Assembly (NCBI GenBank): GCA_027625915.1
Contig: JANTQA010000042.1
Coordinates: 818,001 to 882,000 of the forward strand
DNA length: 64,000 nt
Direction of reading: 5' to 3'
From: Anaeramoeba flamelloides
Lineage: Eukaryota > Metamonada > Anaeramoebidae
A program made the translations under genes and the position numbers. The notes below the pieces were generated by a model, which saw only the letters and a list, made by a program, of their open reading frames with translations, was not told where the DNA came from and searched no databases. The first letter of the stretch is position 1. The number at the start of each line of letters is the position of its first letter. Below are positions 36,372-46,230 of this stretch, piece by piece.

Positions 36372-36929
36372 TTATAAATTTTCTTTAATTTCTTTGGTTA
36401 ATATTAGTGAAAGCCAATCCAGGCCTTCATCTAATCCTTCGCCTGTTCTGGCAGTACATGGTAGGAAAAACCATTTACGGTATCTTAAAGTATTAAGACC
36501 CATTTTTGCACAAATTTCTGGAGCGTACATTGCTTTTGGATGATCTTGTTTATTTGCAAAGACAAGGAGAACAGCTTCCTTCAATTCGTCTTCCCCAAGC
36601 ATTTTGTGGAGTACGTCATGTGCTTCGTTGATACGCTCGTGATCAGTTGAATCAACAACAAAGATTATCCCCTGTGTGTTTTGGTAGTAAGGTCTCCAAA
36701 GAGGTCTGATTTTTTTTTGTCCACCTACGTCCCAGATAGTGAACGAGTTTTTTTTGTATTCAACAGTTTCGAAATTAAATCCCCTTGTTGGGATTGTTGT
36801 GACATTTTTCCCTAATTTTAATTGGTAAAGAATTGTTGTTTTACCAGCTTGGTCAAGCCCAGCCATTAAAATTCTTACTTCGTTTTTTTCAAAGAAGGAT
36901 GAAAACTTTTTTGCAAAGGAACTTCCCAT
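36372..36929 (-). CDS. ARF-family small GTPase
   Basis: Intronless, 185 aa, the normal size for ARF. Gly2 (MGSSFAKKF) offers an N-myristoylation site. The P-loop is GLDQAGKTT (usually GLDAAGKTT). Switch I is [12 protein letters not shown], where ARF1 has TIPTIGFNVETV. Switch II is [22 protein letters not shown] gives base specificity, and the CTARTGEGL region replaces the CATSG-type motif. Known role: membrane recruitment of coat proteins and vesicle traffic at Golgi or endosomes, with GEF/GAP cycling. The Ile-to-Arg change in switch I falls on an effector-contact position and may alter partner choice. All nucleotide-binding residues are present. It could be a divergent ARF paralogue rather than ARF1 itself. 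Confidence 0.93.
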   Translation of the reverse strand: MGSSFAKKFSSFFEKNEVRILMAGLDQAGKTTILYQLKLGKNVTTIPTRGFNFETVEYKKNSFTIWDVGGQKKIRPLWRPYYQNTQGIIFVVDSTDHERINEAHDVLHKMLGEDELKEAVLLVFANKQDHPKAMYAPEICAKMGLNTLRYRKWFFLPCTARTGEGLDEGLDWLSLILTKEIKENL

Positions 36930-37078
36930 TTGTAATTCGTTCCTTTATTTATTAATTTATAATTAAAAAATTGTAAAAAATGAAAGGAAAATCCCAAATA
37001 ATTTGTTTTTAAATGAAGTTTAGCCACGTTTCAATCGAAAATTATTTTCTTTTAGATTACATGTTTCTTAGATTGTAG

Positions 37079-37192
37079 GTTTTGGTTGGCTGTGGTATTG
37101 AAAATATTCCCTTTTTTGTTGATCAGGAAGGAATCGTGAATATATTGACTTCAAATTTTAAAGTAAAAGGGCTGGATTCTCAAAACCGTTAA
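37079..37192 (+). CDS. Coding-like block, possible exon
   Basis: It follows a GTAG acceptor-like site and runs 37 codons to TAA. Translation includes VLVGCGIENIPFF, VDQEGIVNILTSNFK and VKGLDSQNR. A possible GTAAAA donor follows SNFK. Residue use is protein-like and GC is higher than the surroundings, but there is no family match and no partner exon was proven. The next upstream gene (ARF) is divergent. Confidence 0.3.
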   Translation, partial: VLVGCGIENIPFFVDQEGIVNILTSNFKVKGLDSQNR

Positions 37193-38268
37193 ACACAGTG
37201 ACAAAGAGATTCGACAAACAATAAAAAGAAAAATTTCGAAAAAATTCAGAATTATTTTGAGTTTTCTCATTTTAATAGAAAATAAACAATCACCAAATAC
37301 AACAAAATACACAACAAATCTTTATTTCTGATGAAAAAATATCATATTTTTTGAACCAAACCTCGATTTAGATGAGTTAAATAAAAACAACCTCCTTAAA
37401 TTCATTTTGGAAATTCTTTAGAAATAAATACTGATAAATTCGAATAAATGTTTAGAAAATTTTTACTTGTTTTTCCTTTTTGAAATTTTTATTCTCAAAC
37501 TTTGAATAAAGCATTTAATGAAGTCAAGTGTTAATAAACTTTGTAACATTAGTTGTTCTTCAAAATATTCTTTGTCCTGGAATGTTTGATAAGAAATAGT
37601 TCGAAGATTTATAAAATCGGAAATTATACTAAAAATTTTTTGAAATATTTTAGAATTTAGCAATAGCAATTTTTTTCTCAAAAATTTTACAAAAAAAAAG
37701 TTTTTCCATGAAGAATTAAAAATCAAAACCAAGTTAAGGAGAAGTTATTATATTAAATATTACAAATTAGAACAAGAAATAATTGATTTATATTTATTTT
37801 TTTATTTTTTCTTGATCAATCTTTTCCATTTTTTGGATTTCTATTTTTTTAATTAGTATGTTAATATATTATACTAGGATAGCTGAGACTCTTCTGTGTT
37901 AATTTAAAATAACAATTTTTTTGGTGAAAGATATGATTTGAATAATTCAGTTTTGAATAACTGTTTTCACTCAAAATTTGTAAAATGTACCTATTCCCTT
38001 AATTTCTCATTCTACAAAAATACAAAAAAATAGTGTTTGTTGAAAAAGCGAAAAAAAATTATCCAAATTTCCGATTCTTTTCAAAAAAAGACTATAATTC
38101 TTCAAAAAATCAGGTAAGAATAGTACACTACAATTTCATAGACTGTACTTGAAGAAAAAAGTTTTCAATTGAAAAGTTAATAGACAAAAACTTTTCTATT
38201 TTCTTGGCAGAAAAATCTTTAGTTCTTTTTGGAATTGCTTAAAAATGCCTTGTATATCATAAAACTTC
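37193..38268. other. Intergenic AT-rich DNA
   Basis: No gene recognised. The minus-strand 89-aa frame at 37463-37732 is Phe/Leu/Lys-rich and unsupported. Confidence 0.4.
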
Positions 38269-38424
38269 ATGGAAACCACCGTTACTTACCATATTGATCA
38301 TGATCAAGTCTTGGTTTTGGATTTGGATAACAAAGTTTGTAAAAATTTCCAAAGATCAGCATTAAATGAGAAACATCATCCAACACAAACAAAACAATTG
38401 TTATTGGTTCTGTGTGAGAAAGGG
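38269..38424 (+). CDS. Coding-like first exon of unknown product
   Basis: ATG followed by 52 clean codons (METTVTYHIDHDQVLVLDLD ... LLLVLCEKG) ending exactly at a strong GTAAGT donor. The only acceptor-like TAG before the RBR frame (38657-38659) would not join it in frame, unless a weaker GTGTGA donor after LLLV is used. It may be the first exon of the RBR gene or of a separate small gene. Confidence 0.4.
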
Positions 38425-38660
38425 GTAAGTTAATTGATTAAATCAAATTTAATTGGAAAAATCATCAAAAATTAAGTTCCAACTCTTCTCAAAAAAATAT
38501 CAATTTCCCAGACAACTTAGAGACTAATTTATCTTCAAAAGAGTAATTTTCTGATTATTATTTGCATTATTTTTTTTACAATTTCTCTTTTCGTTATTTG
38601 TTTACACAAACAACATCAAAAAAATTTTTCCATTTATTTTTCTACACACAAAAATCTAGT

Positions 38661-40250
38661 ATGACATTAGTTCAACCTCAAATCCACCATGACAAGAACA
38701 GAGAACTTTTAAGAAGGGAACTTATTGATTTCCAGACTTGTAATAAAAAAGAAGAAATAAAGGGATATGATCTTGATCAACTCAATCGATGGCCACAGAT
38801 TGTTGGTTTGATCTTTAAAAACAATGTACAATCGTATTTTAATGCTTATCTTGAATTTATCAATGAGATTATGACTGAATTGAATGTTAATTTTGGCGTT
38901 GCAGAAATACTGTGTCTATATTTTAAGGGGGACTTGAAAAGAATTCTATGTGAGTATACAAAACACCGTAAACGAACAATGAGAAAGGCCAAGTTCAACC
39001 ATTTCTTCATTCAAGAAAGTTCCAAGGATTACTTGGGTAAAAGCCTAAGCTGTATCATTTGCCTGAAAAAAAATCCAACAAAGAAAAGGCATTCTTTGGC
39101 ATGCCGACATTATTGCTGTGCATCCTGTTGGAATTCATACCTGGAATCAAATCTTAAACAAGGAAAAGTGGCGTGTATCCAGTGTATGAATTATCAATGT
39201 ACAAGAAGGGTAAACGATCATTTTTTAGCAAAGGTGATTTCTCCACAGTTATTTTATCGTTATAAATTGAGATTAGTCAAGTCGTATATTTCCAACCACA
39301 AAGATTATAGCATTTGCCCATCCACAGTATGTGGTAATTTGTGTTCTCGTAAAAAGAATATCCTGTTTGGAACAGATGCCGTTTGCGAATGTGGTCATCG
39401 TTTTTGCTTTGATTGTCATGCAGAAAGCCATTCACCTTCAAGCTGCAAGGAAGTAAAAAACTGGGAAGAACAAAAAAATGTAAATTCAGAAACAATCGAC
39501 TGGCTTTTAAAGCATACAAAGCCTTGCCCCAACTGCAAAAATTTAATTGAAAAAAATGGTGGGTGTAACCATATGACATGCAGAAAGGAAGGAAATGGAT
39601 GCGGGCACCAATTTTGTTGGGTGTGTCTCAAGGACTGGAAAGTACATGGCACCAATTATTACGAATGTAAATTTTTTGATGCAACCTTACACGACAAAAT
39701 GAAAAAAGAAAAATCTGAACAGGATTTTGGGTCACTGTTGGAACCAATGAAAAATTTTGAAAAATTCCAAGATCAAATCTCTTTAATAAAAAAATTATTA
39801 AGTCAATCAAAAATTGATTCTCAGGAATCAAACAAGAAAATAACAAAGACCAAAACAAAAACTAAAATCAAAACTACCACAATTAAAACAGCTTCAAAAA
39901 CAACTACAACCAGAAAGACAAAGATAACCACAACTACGATCTCAAAAACTGATCAATCGCTTGATACCAAGAATAGTTCTGAATGCCAAAAACGTGTTCT
40001 AGAGAATCTTTTGGTAGCTTACACATTACTAAAATGGAATATCGTTTACCACTATTATAATAAGCACAACGATAAAAAAAAGGAATTTATAATCGCCCTT
40101 AAGGAGAAATTGTCAAAATTAGAAGAAAATTCTGAAAATTTATTCAACCTCTTACAATCCAAAAATCTATCAAAAAAATTATCCGAACTTTCAGATCTAA
40201 ATTCAAACCTATATTCTCAAACCATTGATTTGTGTAGCTTATTTCATTAA
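38661..40250 (+). CDS. Ariadne-type RBR E3 ubiquitin ligase
   Basis: 529 aa from the ATG at 38661 (MTLVQPQIHH). RING1 is about residues 131-180 (CIICLKKN ... CRHYCCASCW ... CIQC). The IBR is about 205-255 (CPSTVCGNLC ... CECGHRFCFDCHAESH). RING2 is about 287-330 (CPNCKNLIEKNGGCNHMTC ... CGHQFCWVC), with the catalytic Cys in GGCNHM as in Ariadne/HHARI. A Thr/Lys-rich low-complexity stretch (about 392-430) precedes an Ariadne-like helical C-terminus (RVLENLLVAYTLLKWNIVYHYY). Known role: accepts ubiquitin from an E2 onto the RING2 Cys and passes it to substrate. All zinc ligands expected at a glance are present, and there is no intron in the body. In-frame upstream codons reach 38547, but they look non-coding. 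Confidence 0.92.
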   Translation: MTLVQPQIHHDKNRELLRRELIDFQTCNKKEEIKGYDLDQLNRWPQIVGLIFKNNVQSYFNAYLEFINEIMTELNVNFGVAEILCLYFKGDLKRILCEYTKHRKRTMRKAKFNHFFIQESSKDYLGKSLSCIICLKKNPTKKRHSLACRHYCCASCWNSYLESNLKQGKVACIQCMNYQCTRRVNDHFLAKVISPQLFYRYKLRLVKSYISNHKDYSICPSTVCGNLCSRKKNILFGTDAVCECGHRFCFDCHAESHSPSSCKEVKNWEEQKNVNSETIDWLLKHTKPCPNCKNLIEKNGGCNHMTCRKEGNGCGHQFCWVCLKDWKVHGTNYYECKFFDATLHDKMKKEKSEQDFGSLLEPMKNFEKFQDQISLIKKLLSQSKIDSQESNKKITKTKTKTKIKTTTIKTASKTTTTRKTKITTTTISKTDQSLDTKNSSECQKRVLENLLVAYTLLKWNIVYHYYNKHNDKKKEFIIALKEKLSKLEENSENLFNLLQSKNLSKKLSELSDLNSNLYSQTIDLCSLFH

Positions 40251-40690
40251 CCTAACTAAGATATAAGCTATTCATGTTTTTTTTTTTTTTTTTTAACTGT
40301 AAATATTTTCAAATTCAAAACACTTTATTATTTCAAAGATTATTTGCAAAAACAAAAAAAAATCCAATAACCAAAAAATAAAATTTTATTTGCCATCATA
40401 TTTGAAATAATAACTAATCCAATTTTTTGTTTAATTGTATAAATACAAATAATTATATTTATTCAATCTTCTTTTTCTTCTTTATTTTGAAATCTTTTTT
40501 CAAAAATAAAATTAAAAAAAAAATTTTTTATAATAATATTAAAGATATTTTTTTAATTCCTTTTAATAGGAAAAAAATAAAATAAATATAAAATTAAAAC
40601 TAAAAATTTTTAACAATTTTTTTTTTTTAGTGTTAGTGTGTTTTATTTTAAATAATCCATATTTGTCTGATTTGTGAAAGAATTCTTTAT
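40251..40690. other. 3' flank of the RBR gene
   Basis: AT-rich, nothing recognised. Confidence 0.45.
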
Positions 40691-40691
40691 A

Positions 40692-41273
40692 CAGCTGTTC
40701 CAAGGTAACTGTGAAAATTTATCAATATCAAATTTTGATATTGATATAGATTTTTAAAAAGTTGAATATTGTGAATAATAAAATCATTATATTGAAAAAA
40801 AAATTCCTAAATGGGAAAATATTGATACATATTCTTGTGATCTGATCAAAATAAATATACAGTCAATCCAAAGCTACTTTAAACATCGAAAATTCATTAA
40901 GAAACTACATAAAATTTACTCAAAACAAATGAATTTATTTTTTGATCACATGAAAAGTTTGTTTTTCAAATGAACTCCTTTTGGATATGAAAAATATTTA
41001 CATCAAAATGATCTTATCTTATTCTCATATTCCTTGATTTAAAAATCTCTATCAAACATCAAAATTTGATATTGATAAAATTTCACAGTAGCTTTGGATT
41101 GACTGTATATTTATTTTGATCAGATCACAAGAATATGTATCAACATCAGCCCATTTAGGAATTTTTTTTTAATAAAATCGTTTTATTATTCACAATATTC
41201 AACTTTTTAAAAATCTATATCAAACATCAAAATTTGAGATTGATAAATTTTCACTGTAGCCTTGGAACAGCTG
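40692..41273. mobile_element. Long-TIR element 'M', copy 1 (TA-flanked)
   Basis: The ends CAGCTGTTCCAAGG and CCTTGGAACAGCTG are flanked by TA. The arms (about 165 bp) pair through TGATATTGATATAGATTTTT, AAAAGTTGAATATTGTGAAT and GATCAAAATAAATATA. A second copy of the same kind of element is inserted at the very centre. Ends and target resemble Tc1/mariner MITEs. Confidence 0.82.
40860..41105. mobile_element. Element 'M'-related copy nested in the centre of copy 1
   Basis: CAGTCAATCCAAAGCTAC and its inverse GTAGCTTTGGATTGACTG delimit 246 bp, with TA at each side. The outer element's arms meet exactly at these TAs. The right-hand interior (CATCAAAATTTGATATTGAT) matches the outer family. Confidence 0.78.
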
Positions 41274-41477
41274 TAACCAATCTAAATCAAATATCAAAAT
41301 TTGTAGAAAAAAAACATAATAGATGTCTCATTAGAAATAAACAAAGATTTATGGTTAGAAAACTTTTGGTAATAAAGAAAAAAATATAAAATTAAAGTTA
41401 AAATAATTTTTAACTATAATAAATATATATATATATATATATATTCGGGCACCGAGTAAACCACTCTGAGAGGTAGT

Positions 41478-41566
41478 GTCTAGGTTTTTTTAATTCAAAA
41501 GAATTGAGCAAAAACAAAGATTTTACTATTCTTTTAAATTAAAAAAAAACCTAACGATTGTGGAAT
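41478..41566. repeat. Modular hairpin array 'D', copy 4 (single module)
   Basis: One palindrome, TAGGTTTTTTTAATTCAAAA ... TTTTAAATTAAAAAAAAACC, with CTAACGATTG at the right. The minimal form of the family, inside a LINE 3' UTR. Confidence 0.7.
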
Positions 41567-41649
41567 GCAATTATAAATTACGGATTATGGAATTTTTATC
41601 TAAACCCCAATTCAAAATTTTTAATATACCAAAATTCGATTTGTGAAAA

Positions 41650-42335
41650 AAAAAAACTTATTTAATCAAGTCAAGAAGATTTACCAAATTAGAACCTTTC
41701 ATTAATTGAAATGTTATCATTTTTTTATAAATTGCAACACTCACAAAACAATAAATAAATAATTATCGATACGAATAAATTGTGGGTGTGTTAAAAATTT
41801 TGGAGAGAGTAAAAAAAAAAATACATTGGTAAATTTGTTGAAATTCTATTAGGAAAATTGATCCATCAAAGATTAGATACTATCAACTAATTTTATTTGA
41901 GTTCTGCTGTTTGGAACAACGAAAATTTAACATAATACAGCCAGTTTCACTTTTAAGGCACAAACTTTCAACGAAAATTAAGGCACAAAAAAAATATCAA
42001 ATTAAGGCACAAAATTTTGGATTCTAGTAAAATAATTTGTAAAAATTAAAAATTCCAAATTTTGTGCCTTAATTTGAAATTTTTTTGTGCTTTAAATTTT
42101 GTTGAAAGTTTGTACCTGAATAGTGAAACTGACTGTATCAATTGTTCAAAAAAAATTAATACTAAGAAACAAATTACGTAATTCAAACAATGAAATAAAA
42201 ACAAGAACTAAAAGATGAAAAAATGTTTTTCATATTTTTCAAAAATCAAAATTATTTCCAATTTGATTGAAATTGTATTATTATGATTGTTTTGAACGTT
42301 TTAGCTGTGTGAAAAATTTTGAATTTTAGTTTATA
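41650..42335 (-). mobile_element. Element 'B', copy 3, reversed, with MITE T inserted
   Basis: Its reverse complement reproduces AACACAGTTAAAACG, GAAATAATTTTGAT..., AGAACTCAAATAAAATTAGT, CAATTTATTCGTATCGATAA and TAATGAAAGGTTCTAATTTG from the other B copies. A TA-flanked MITE interrupts it at 41938-42135. Confidence 0.65.
41938..42135. mobile_element. Tc1/mariner-type MITE 'T', copy 2
   Basis: TA, then CAGCCAGTTTCACTTTTAAG, with the inverse end GTGAAACTGACTG and TA. The interior has repeated AAGGCACAAA motifs in both orientations. Third level of nesting (LINE, then element B, then this). Confidence 0.82.
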
Positions 42336-42412
42336 ATCGATAATCTTTATATTCGTGTTTTACTCCTCCCTTTTCAGGAATTGGATAGTTTCTTTTTGGT
42401 CCTGAAAAACGA

Positions 42413-42415
<3 letters not shown>

Positions 42416-42452
<37 letters not shown>
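42416..42452. repeat. (AT)n microsatellite
   Basis: About 18 AT dinucleotides in the LINE 3' UTR. Shorter AT tracts occupy equivalent positions in the related LINE (35374) and also occur at 41425 and 57332. Confidence 0.9.
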
Positions 42453-42457
<5 letters not shown>

Positions 42458-42849
42458 AATTATTTTTCTTCTTCTCTTTTTTTTATTTGATAAATTTTCT
42501 TTAATTGCTCCTTTTTCTAAATAAATAAATAAATAAATAAAGATTTCAATTTTTTGATGGGGAACAAAAATGTTTCTAAATTTATATATTCATGATTTGA
42601 TGTTCTATAATAAAGATAGAATAATTTCGATCGTATAAGAGACAATATTTTAACAAATAAGGTCATTTTTTTATTTTTCTTTTTTATATAATAACCAGAA
42701 TTTTCATTTAAAATAATTCTTTTCAAAAATTGCCAAAATAAAATTAAGTGCAATATTTATATTAATTTAATCCATACCTGTCATTTATATTTCAAAATAA
42801 ATTCAACAAAGTATTCAAAAAAAAACATTAAAATAAAAAAAATACCACT

Positions 42850-43043
42850 ATTTTCAAATTTATGGCACAAACTTTAAACGAAATTTAAGGCATATAAAAA
42901 TCTCAAATTAAAGCACAAAATTTGGAATTTTTTTAACACAGATTATTTTACTAGAATCAGTATTTTGTGCCTAAAATTCAAGATTGATATTGTGTCTTAA
43001 TTTGAGTTGAATTCTGTGTCTTAAAAGTGAAAGGGGCTATAAT
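42850..43043. mobile_element. Tc1/mariner-type MITE 'T', copy 3 (degenerate)
   Basis: It keeps GGCACAAACTTT, AACGAAATTTAAGGCA, AAATTAAAGCACAAAATT and the inverse TGTGTCTTAAAAGTGAAA. The outermost ends have diverged, so it is older than its neighbours. Confidence 0.7.
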
Positions 43044-43205
43044 TTTTTCAAGAAAATGAAATTGACTAAAAAATTAAAGGTGTAAGAAGTACTCAAATAG
43101 GTTTTTAAACAATAAAATTAGTAATATATTATTTAAGTTCAATTCAATATTTTGTCAAGATCTAGTTTTTTTTTTGGAAAAAAGGCTATTTTAGTATTAT
43201 ATATA

Positions 43206-43401
43206 CAGTCAGTTTCACTTTTAAGGCACAAACTTTCAACGAAATTTAAGGCACAAAAAATCTCAAATTAAGGCACAATTTTTTGGAATTTTAATTTTCA
43301 CAAATTATTTTACTAGAATTTGAATTTTGTGCCTTAATTTGAGATTTTTATTGTGCCTTAAATTTCGTAGAAAGTTTGTGTCTTAAAAGTGAAACTGACT
43401 G
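43206..43401. mobile_element. Tc1/mariner-type MITE 'T', copy 4 (well preserved)
   Basis: Perfect-looking ends CAGTCAGTTTCACTTTTAAG and the inverse CTTAAAAGTGAAACTGACTG, flanked by TATA/TATA. The best copy from which to define the family. Confidence 0.88.
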
Positions 43402-43573
43402 TATATAATTAAATATGCAAACTTATTATAAACTAAAATTCAAAATAAATGGCCCACCTTATATTTCAATTTTGAATTGTTTTTGTATTGTTAGAAGTGT
43501 TTCCTCTAATAATTAAAATTTGAAAATAAATCATTTTTTCTCTTTTTATTTTTTCTTTCAGTATTTTGTTAAA

Positions 43574-44854
43574 ATGGAAAATGAAAATCAAAATTATCCA
43601 GAACCTGAAATAAGATTGAACAATGTTCTGTTAAATAAACAGGGTTATTCTCAGCACAATATCACAATGGGACTGAATATTAGTCGAAGAAAGGTTCGAT
43701 ACTGGATTGAAAACTGGAGTAATGAATAAAGATTACATACTAAAAAGAAAAAGAAGGAGAGTTTTTCATTGCAATTATAGTCAGTTTCACTTTTAAGACA
43801 CAAACTTTTTACGAAATTTAAGGCACAAAAAAAATCTCAAATTAAAGCACAAAACTCAAATTCTAGTAAAAATAAATTGTAAAAAAAAAATCCAAATTTT
43901 GTGCCTTAATTTGAGATTTTTTTGTGCCTTAAATTTCGTTGAAAGTTTGTGTCTTAAAAGTGAAACTGACTGAATCGGAATTTGTTAAAAATGCCACACA
44001 AAATAACAGGTCACTGAGTATCAAGCAAATATCAAAAATTGCTCAAGAAAGATTCCCAAATGAACACTGTTCTGAATTAACCATCTACCGAATAAGAAAA
44101 TCTTTGAAATTTGACTATAAACCACCTCGCATCGGTCAATTTTTAACTGAACTGCAAAAAGCAAAAAGAATTTTATTTGCTTTAGACATGGAATCAACGA
44201 AAACAAATTGGAATCCGGTAATATTTTCTGATGAGTCCTGGTTTTATATAAACTCACAAACAAGAAAAATTTGGAGAATGCCAAATGAAAAATCAGGTAA
44301 TTTTTTTTTTTTTTTTTTTTTTAATCCTTTCTAACTTATTTTTAAATAAAAAAGAATCTGTCTTTTAAGAAAAAAAACATTATGATGAAAATGTTTTTAA
44401 TTTGGCGTGCTTTTGGAGTTGATTTTAAATCTCGTTTAATTGTTTTTATTGTGGGTATTAATACTCACATTTATATCAATGAAATTCTCAAAAAGTCGAA
44501 AATCATCAAAAAGCCAAATGAAAAATTTGAGGAATTCTGTTGGATATTTCAACAATATGGCGCAAGACCACATACGTCAAAAATAACAATGAGTTACTTA
44601 AGATACAGATGCAATGTTTTGCATCCATGGCCACCAAATAGTCCCGATTTAAATCCCATTGAAAATCTTTGGGGAATAATGGATAAAAGATTTTCAATTG
44701 ATAGACCAAAAAATAAGAAGAATGTATCAAAAAATTGAAAAAAAATTGGAAAGAAGTAACAGATGAATTAATGGAAAATTTGGTTTCAAATATGAAAAAG
44801 AGATTAGATTTATTTATTCAAAGGGAAGGAGAATCGATAAATGGATTTTATTAA
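43574..44854 (+). pseudogene. Decayed Tc1/mariner-type transposase
   Basis: It begins MENENQNYPEPEIRL with a helix-turn-helix (QGYSQHNITMGLNISRRKVRYWI). A second DNA-binding stretch (NRSLSIKQISKIAQERFPN ... TIYRIRKSL) follows a MITE insertion. The DDE domain shows FSDESWFYIN (first Asp), FQQYGARPHTS (Tyr replaces the expected second Asp) and PPNSPDLNPIENLW (third acidic). The HTH block stops at TAA (43727) before the MITE. A probable 73-bp intron (44297-44369) does not quite restore frame. A further +1 change occurs near 44720, after which KEVTDELMENLVSN runs to a TAA at 44852. The loss of a catalytic residue shows the enzyme is dead. Confidence 0.88.
43778..43972. mobile_element. Tc1/mariner-type MITE 'T', copy 5, inside the transposase gene
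   Basis: TAGTCAGTTTCACTTTTAAG and the inverse GTCTTAAAAGTGAAACTGACTG. The end bases are slightly mutated. It separates the N-terminal HTH from the rest of the transposase. Confidence 0.83.
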
Positions 44855-44859
44855 TTTTT

Positions 44860-45845
44860 TAAAAAAATTTTTTTTCATGAAATGCTTCATTCAAAATAAA
44901 TGGGACAATTTTTTTTAAATTTTTTTTTTAACTTTTTTTATTTTATTTTTTGAAGAAAATCAAATATCCCTGGACTAGTGAACCAAATACTAAAATAAAA
45001 ATTTTGATATTATAATAGATAACTACAAGTATGAAAATTATTTTTCTTTAAATTTTGATTTTTGATGGTCCAATGATTTTGTATGATAGTTTATATTAAT
45101 TAATACCATTGGTGTAAGTATTTTATTAAATTATTTTTTTTTGATATAATTTAAAATTGAAAATTAAAATAATTGGAAAGGATCAGGTCCAATTTGAATA
45201 AAAGTCAAATATAAATCAATATGTTTTCACAAAAAATCATTTCCACGGTTTCAATAACATTAGAATAACAATTTTTTTAACAAGTATCTATCCATCTTGT
45301 AATAAAAAAAAATTACAAATGAATTAGGTGTTAAAAAATCAAAAAAAAAAGTTGAAATTTAAAAAAATGTGAAAAAATATTTTCAATTTTCGAATTTCCA
45401 AAATAAATTCTTTCTTCTAATACAGTTCAAATACTTTAAACCCTTTAAACATGTGTAATTGTGGATTATAACTGAGGCACTTTGACTGGAAAATTGTATA
45501 TTATTTATTCTCGTTACAATCAAATTCGCAGAGTAAAAGTTTAGTCTTAGAGTTAACAAAGGAAGTTTAATTAAATGTCTAATAATATCATTTCTAAATG
45601 ATCAGAAAAATATTTTGGATTTTCTTAAACTTATAAACTAGAAAAATATTTTGGAAGTGGAACTAAAAAAAAAAAATTTTTATCTGAAAAATAAAGTATT
45701 CAAAGAACTCGCTAAAAAGATTTAATTTTTGTCCTTTTTTAATTATTTGAAGTTTGCCCCTTAATGCATAAACTGAGTTTATTTAATGATTTTCTTTTTT
45801 CTTAATGAAATATTAAGAAATCATACTAGATTCTAAGTGATTTTA
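44860..45845. other. Intergenic AT-rich DNA
   Basis: It contains one half of a diverged direct repeat (45490-45660). No gene recognised. Confidence 0.45.
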
Positions 45846-46230
45846 CAGTCAGTCCTGCTTTTAAGGCACAAACTTTGAACGGAATTTGAAGCGCAAAAAA
45901 ATACAATTTAGTGCACGTTTTTAGGTATTTTTTTTTTTAACAATTTATTTTAATATGATATTATTTTTGTGCCTTAAATATCGTTGAAACTTTGAGCCTT
46001 AAAAAGGAACTTACTGTATTTTATTGTTATTTTCCAATTAATAAATGAAAATTTTTCTTTCAAATTACAAAATCATATTATTTATTACTGCTACAATCAA
46101 ATATAGTAGTAAAAATTTTATCTGAGAGTTCACTAAGAAAGTTTAATTTATTGTCTAAAAATATAATTTCTAAACGATTATTTATTAAGATCTTTGGATT
46201 TTTTTCAACTTGTAAACTCGAAAAATATTT
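45490..46230. repeat. Diverged direct duplication bracketing a MITE
   Basis: 45490-45660 and 46075-46230 align loosely in the same orientation: ACAATCAAAT, AGAGTT, AAGTTTAATT, GTCTAA, ATTTCTAAA, GAAAAATATTTT. MITE T copy 6 (45846-46016) lies between them. The unit spacing is about 585 bp. Confidence 0.45.
45846..46016. mobile_element. Tc1/mariner-type MITE 'T', copy 6 (shortened)
   Basis: TA, CAGTCAGTCCTGCTTTTAAG ... GCCTTAAAAAGGAACTTACTG, TA. The middle is shorter than in the other copies. Confidence 0.75.

Larger units (their letters stand above)
41285..42545 (+). mobile_element. 5'-truncated LINE: 3' UTR only, hosting three other repeats
   Basis: It shares with 34.75-35.48 kb the segments AAACTTT(T)GGTAATAAAGAA, TTCGGGCACC...CCACTCTGAGAG, GTGGAAT, ATTATGGAATTTTTATC and TAATCGATAATCTTT. 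It also shares TTTTTGGTCCTGAAAA and a terminal TAAATAAATAAATAAATAAA tract. It contains a hairpin module (41478-41566), element B reversed (41650-42335) and MITE T (41938-42135). An (AT)n tract lies at about 41425-41446. Confidence 0.7.

Noticed and set aside
37463-37732. 89-aa minus-strand frame
   Set aside because: Phe/Leu/Lys-rich, with no family or splice support.
39277-39858. Three minus-strand frames
   Set aside because: Shadows of the RBR ligase; its Cys/His pattern is decisive.
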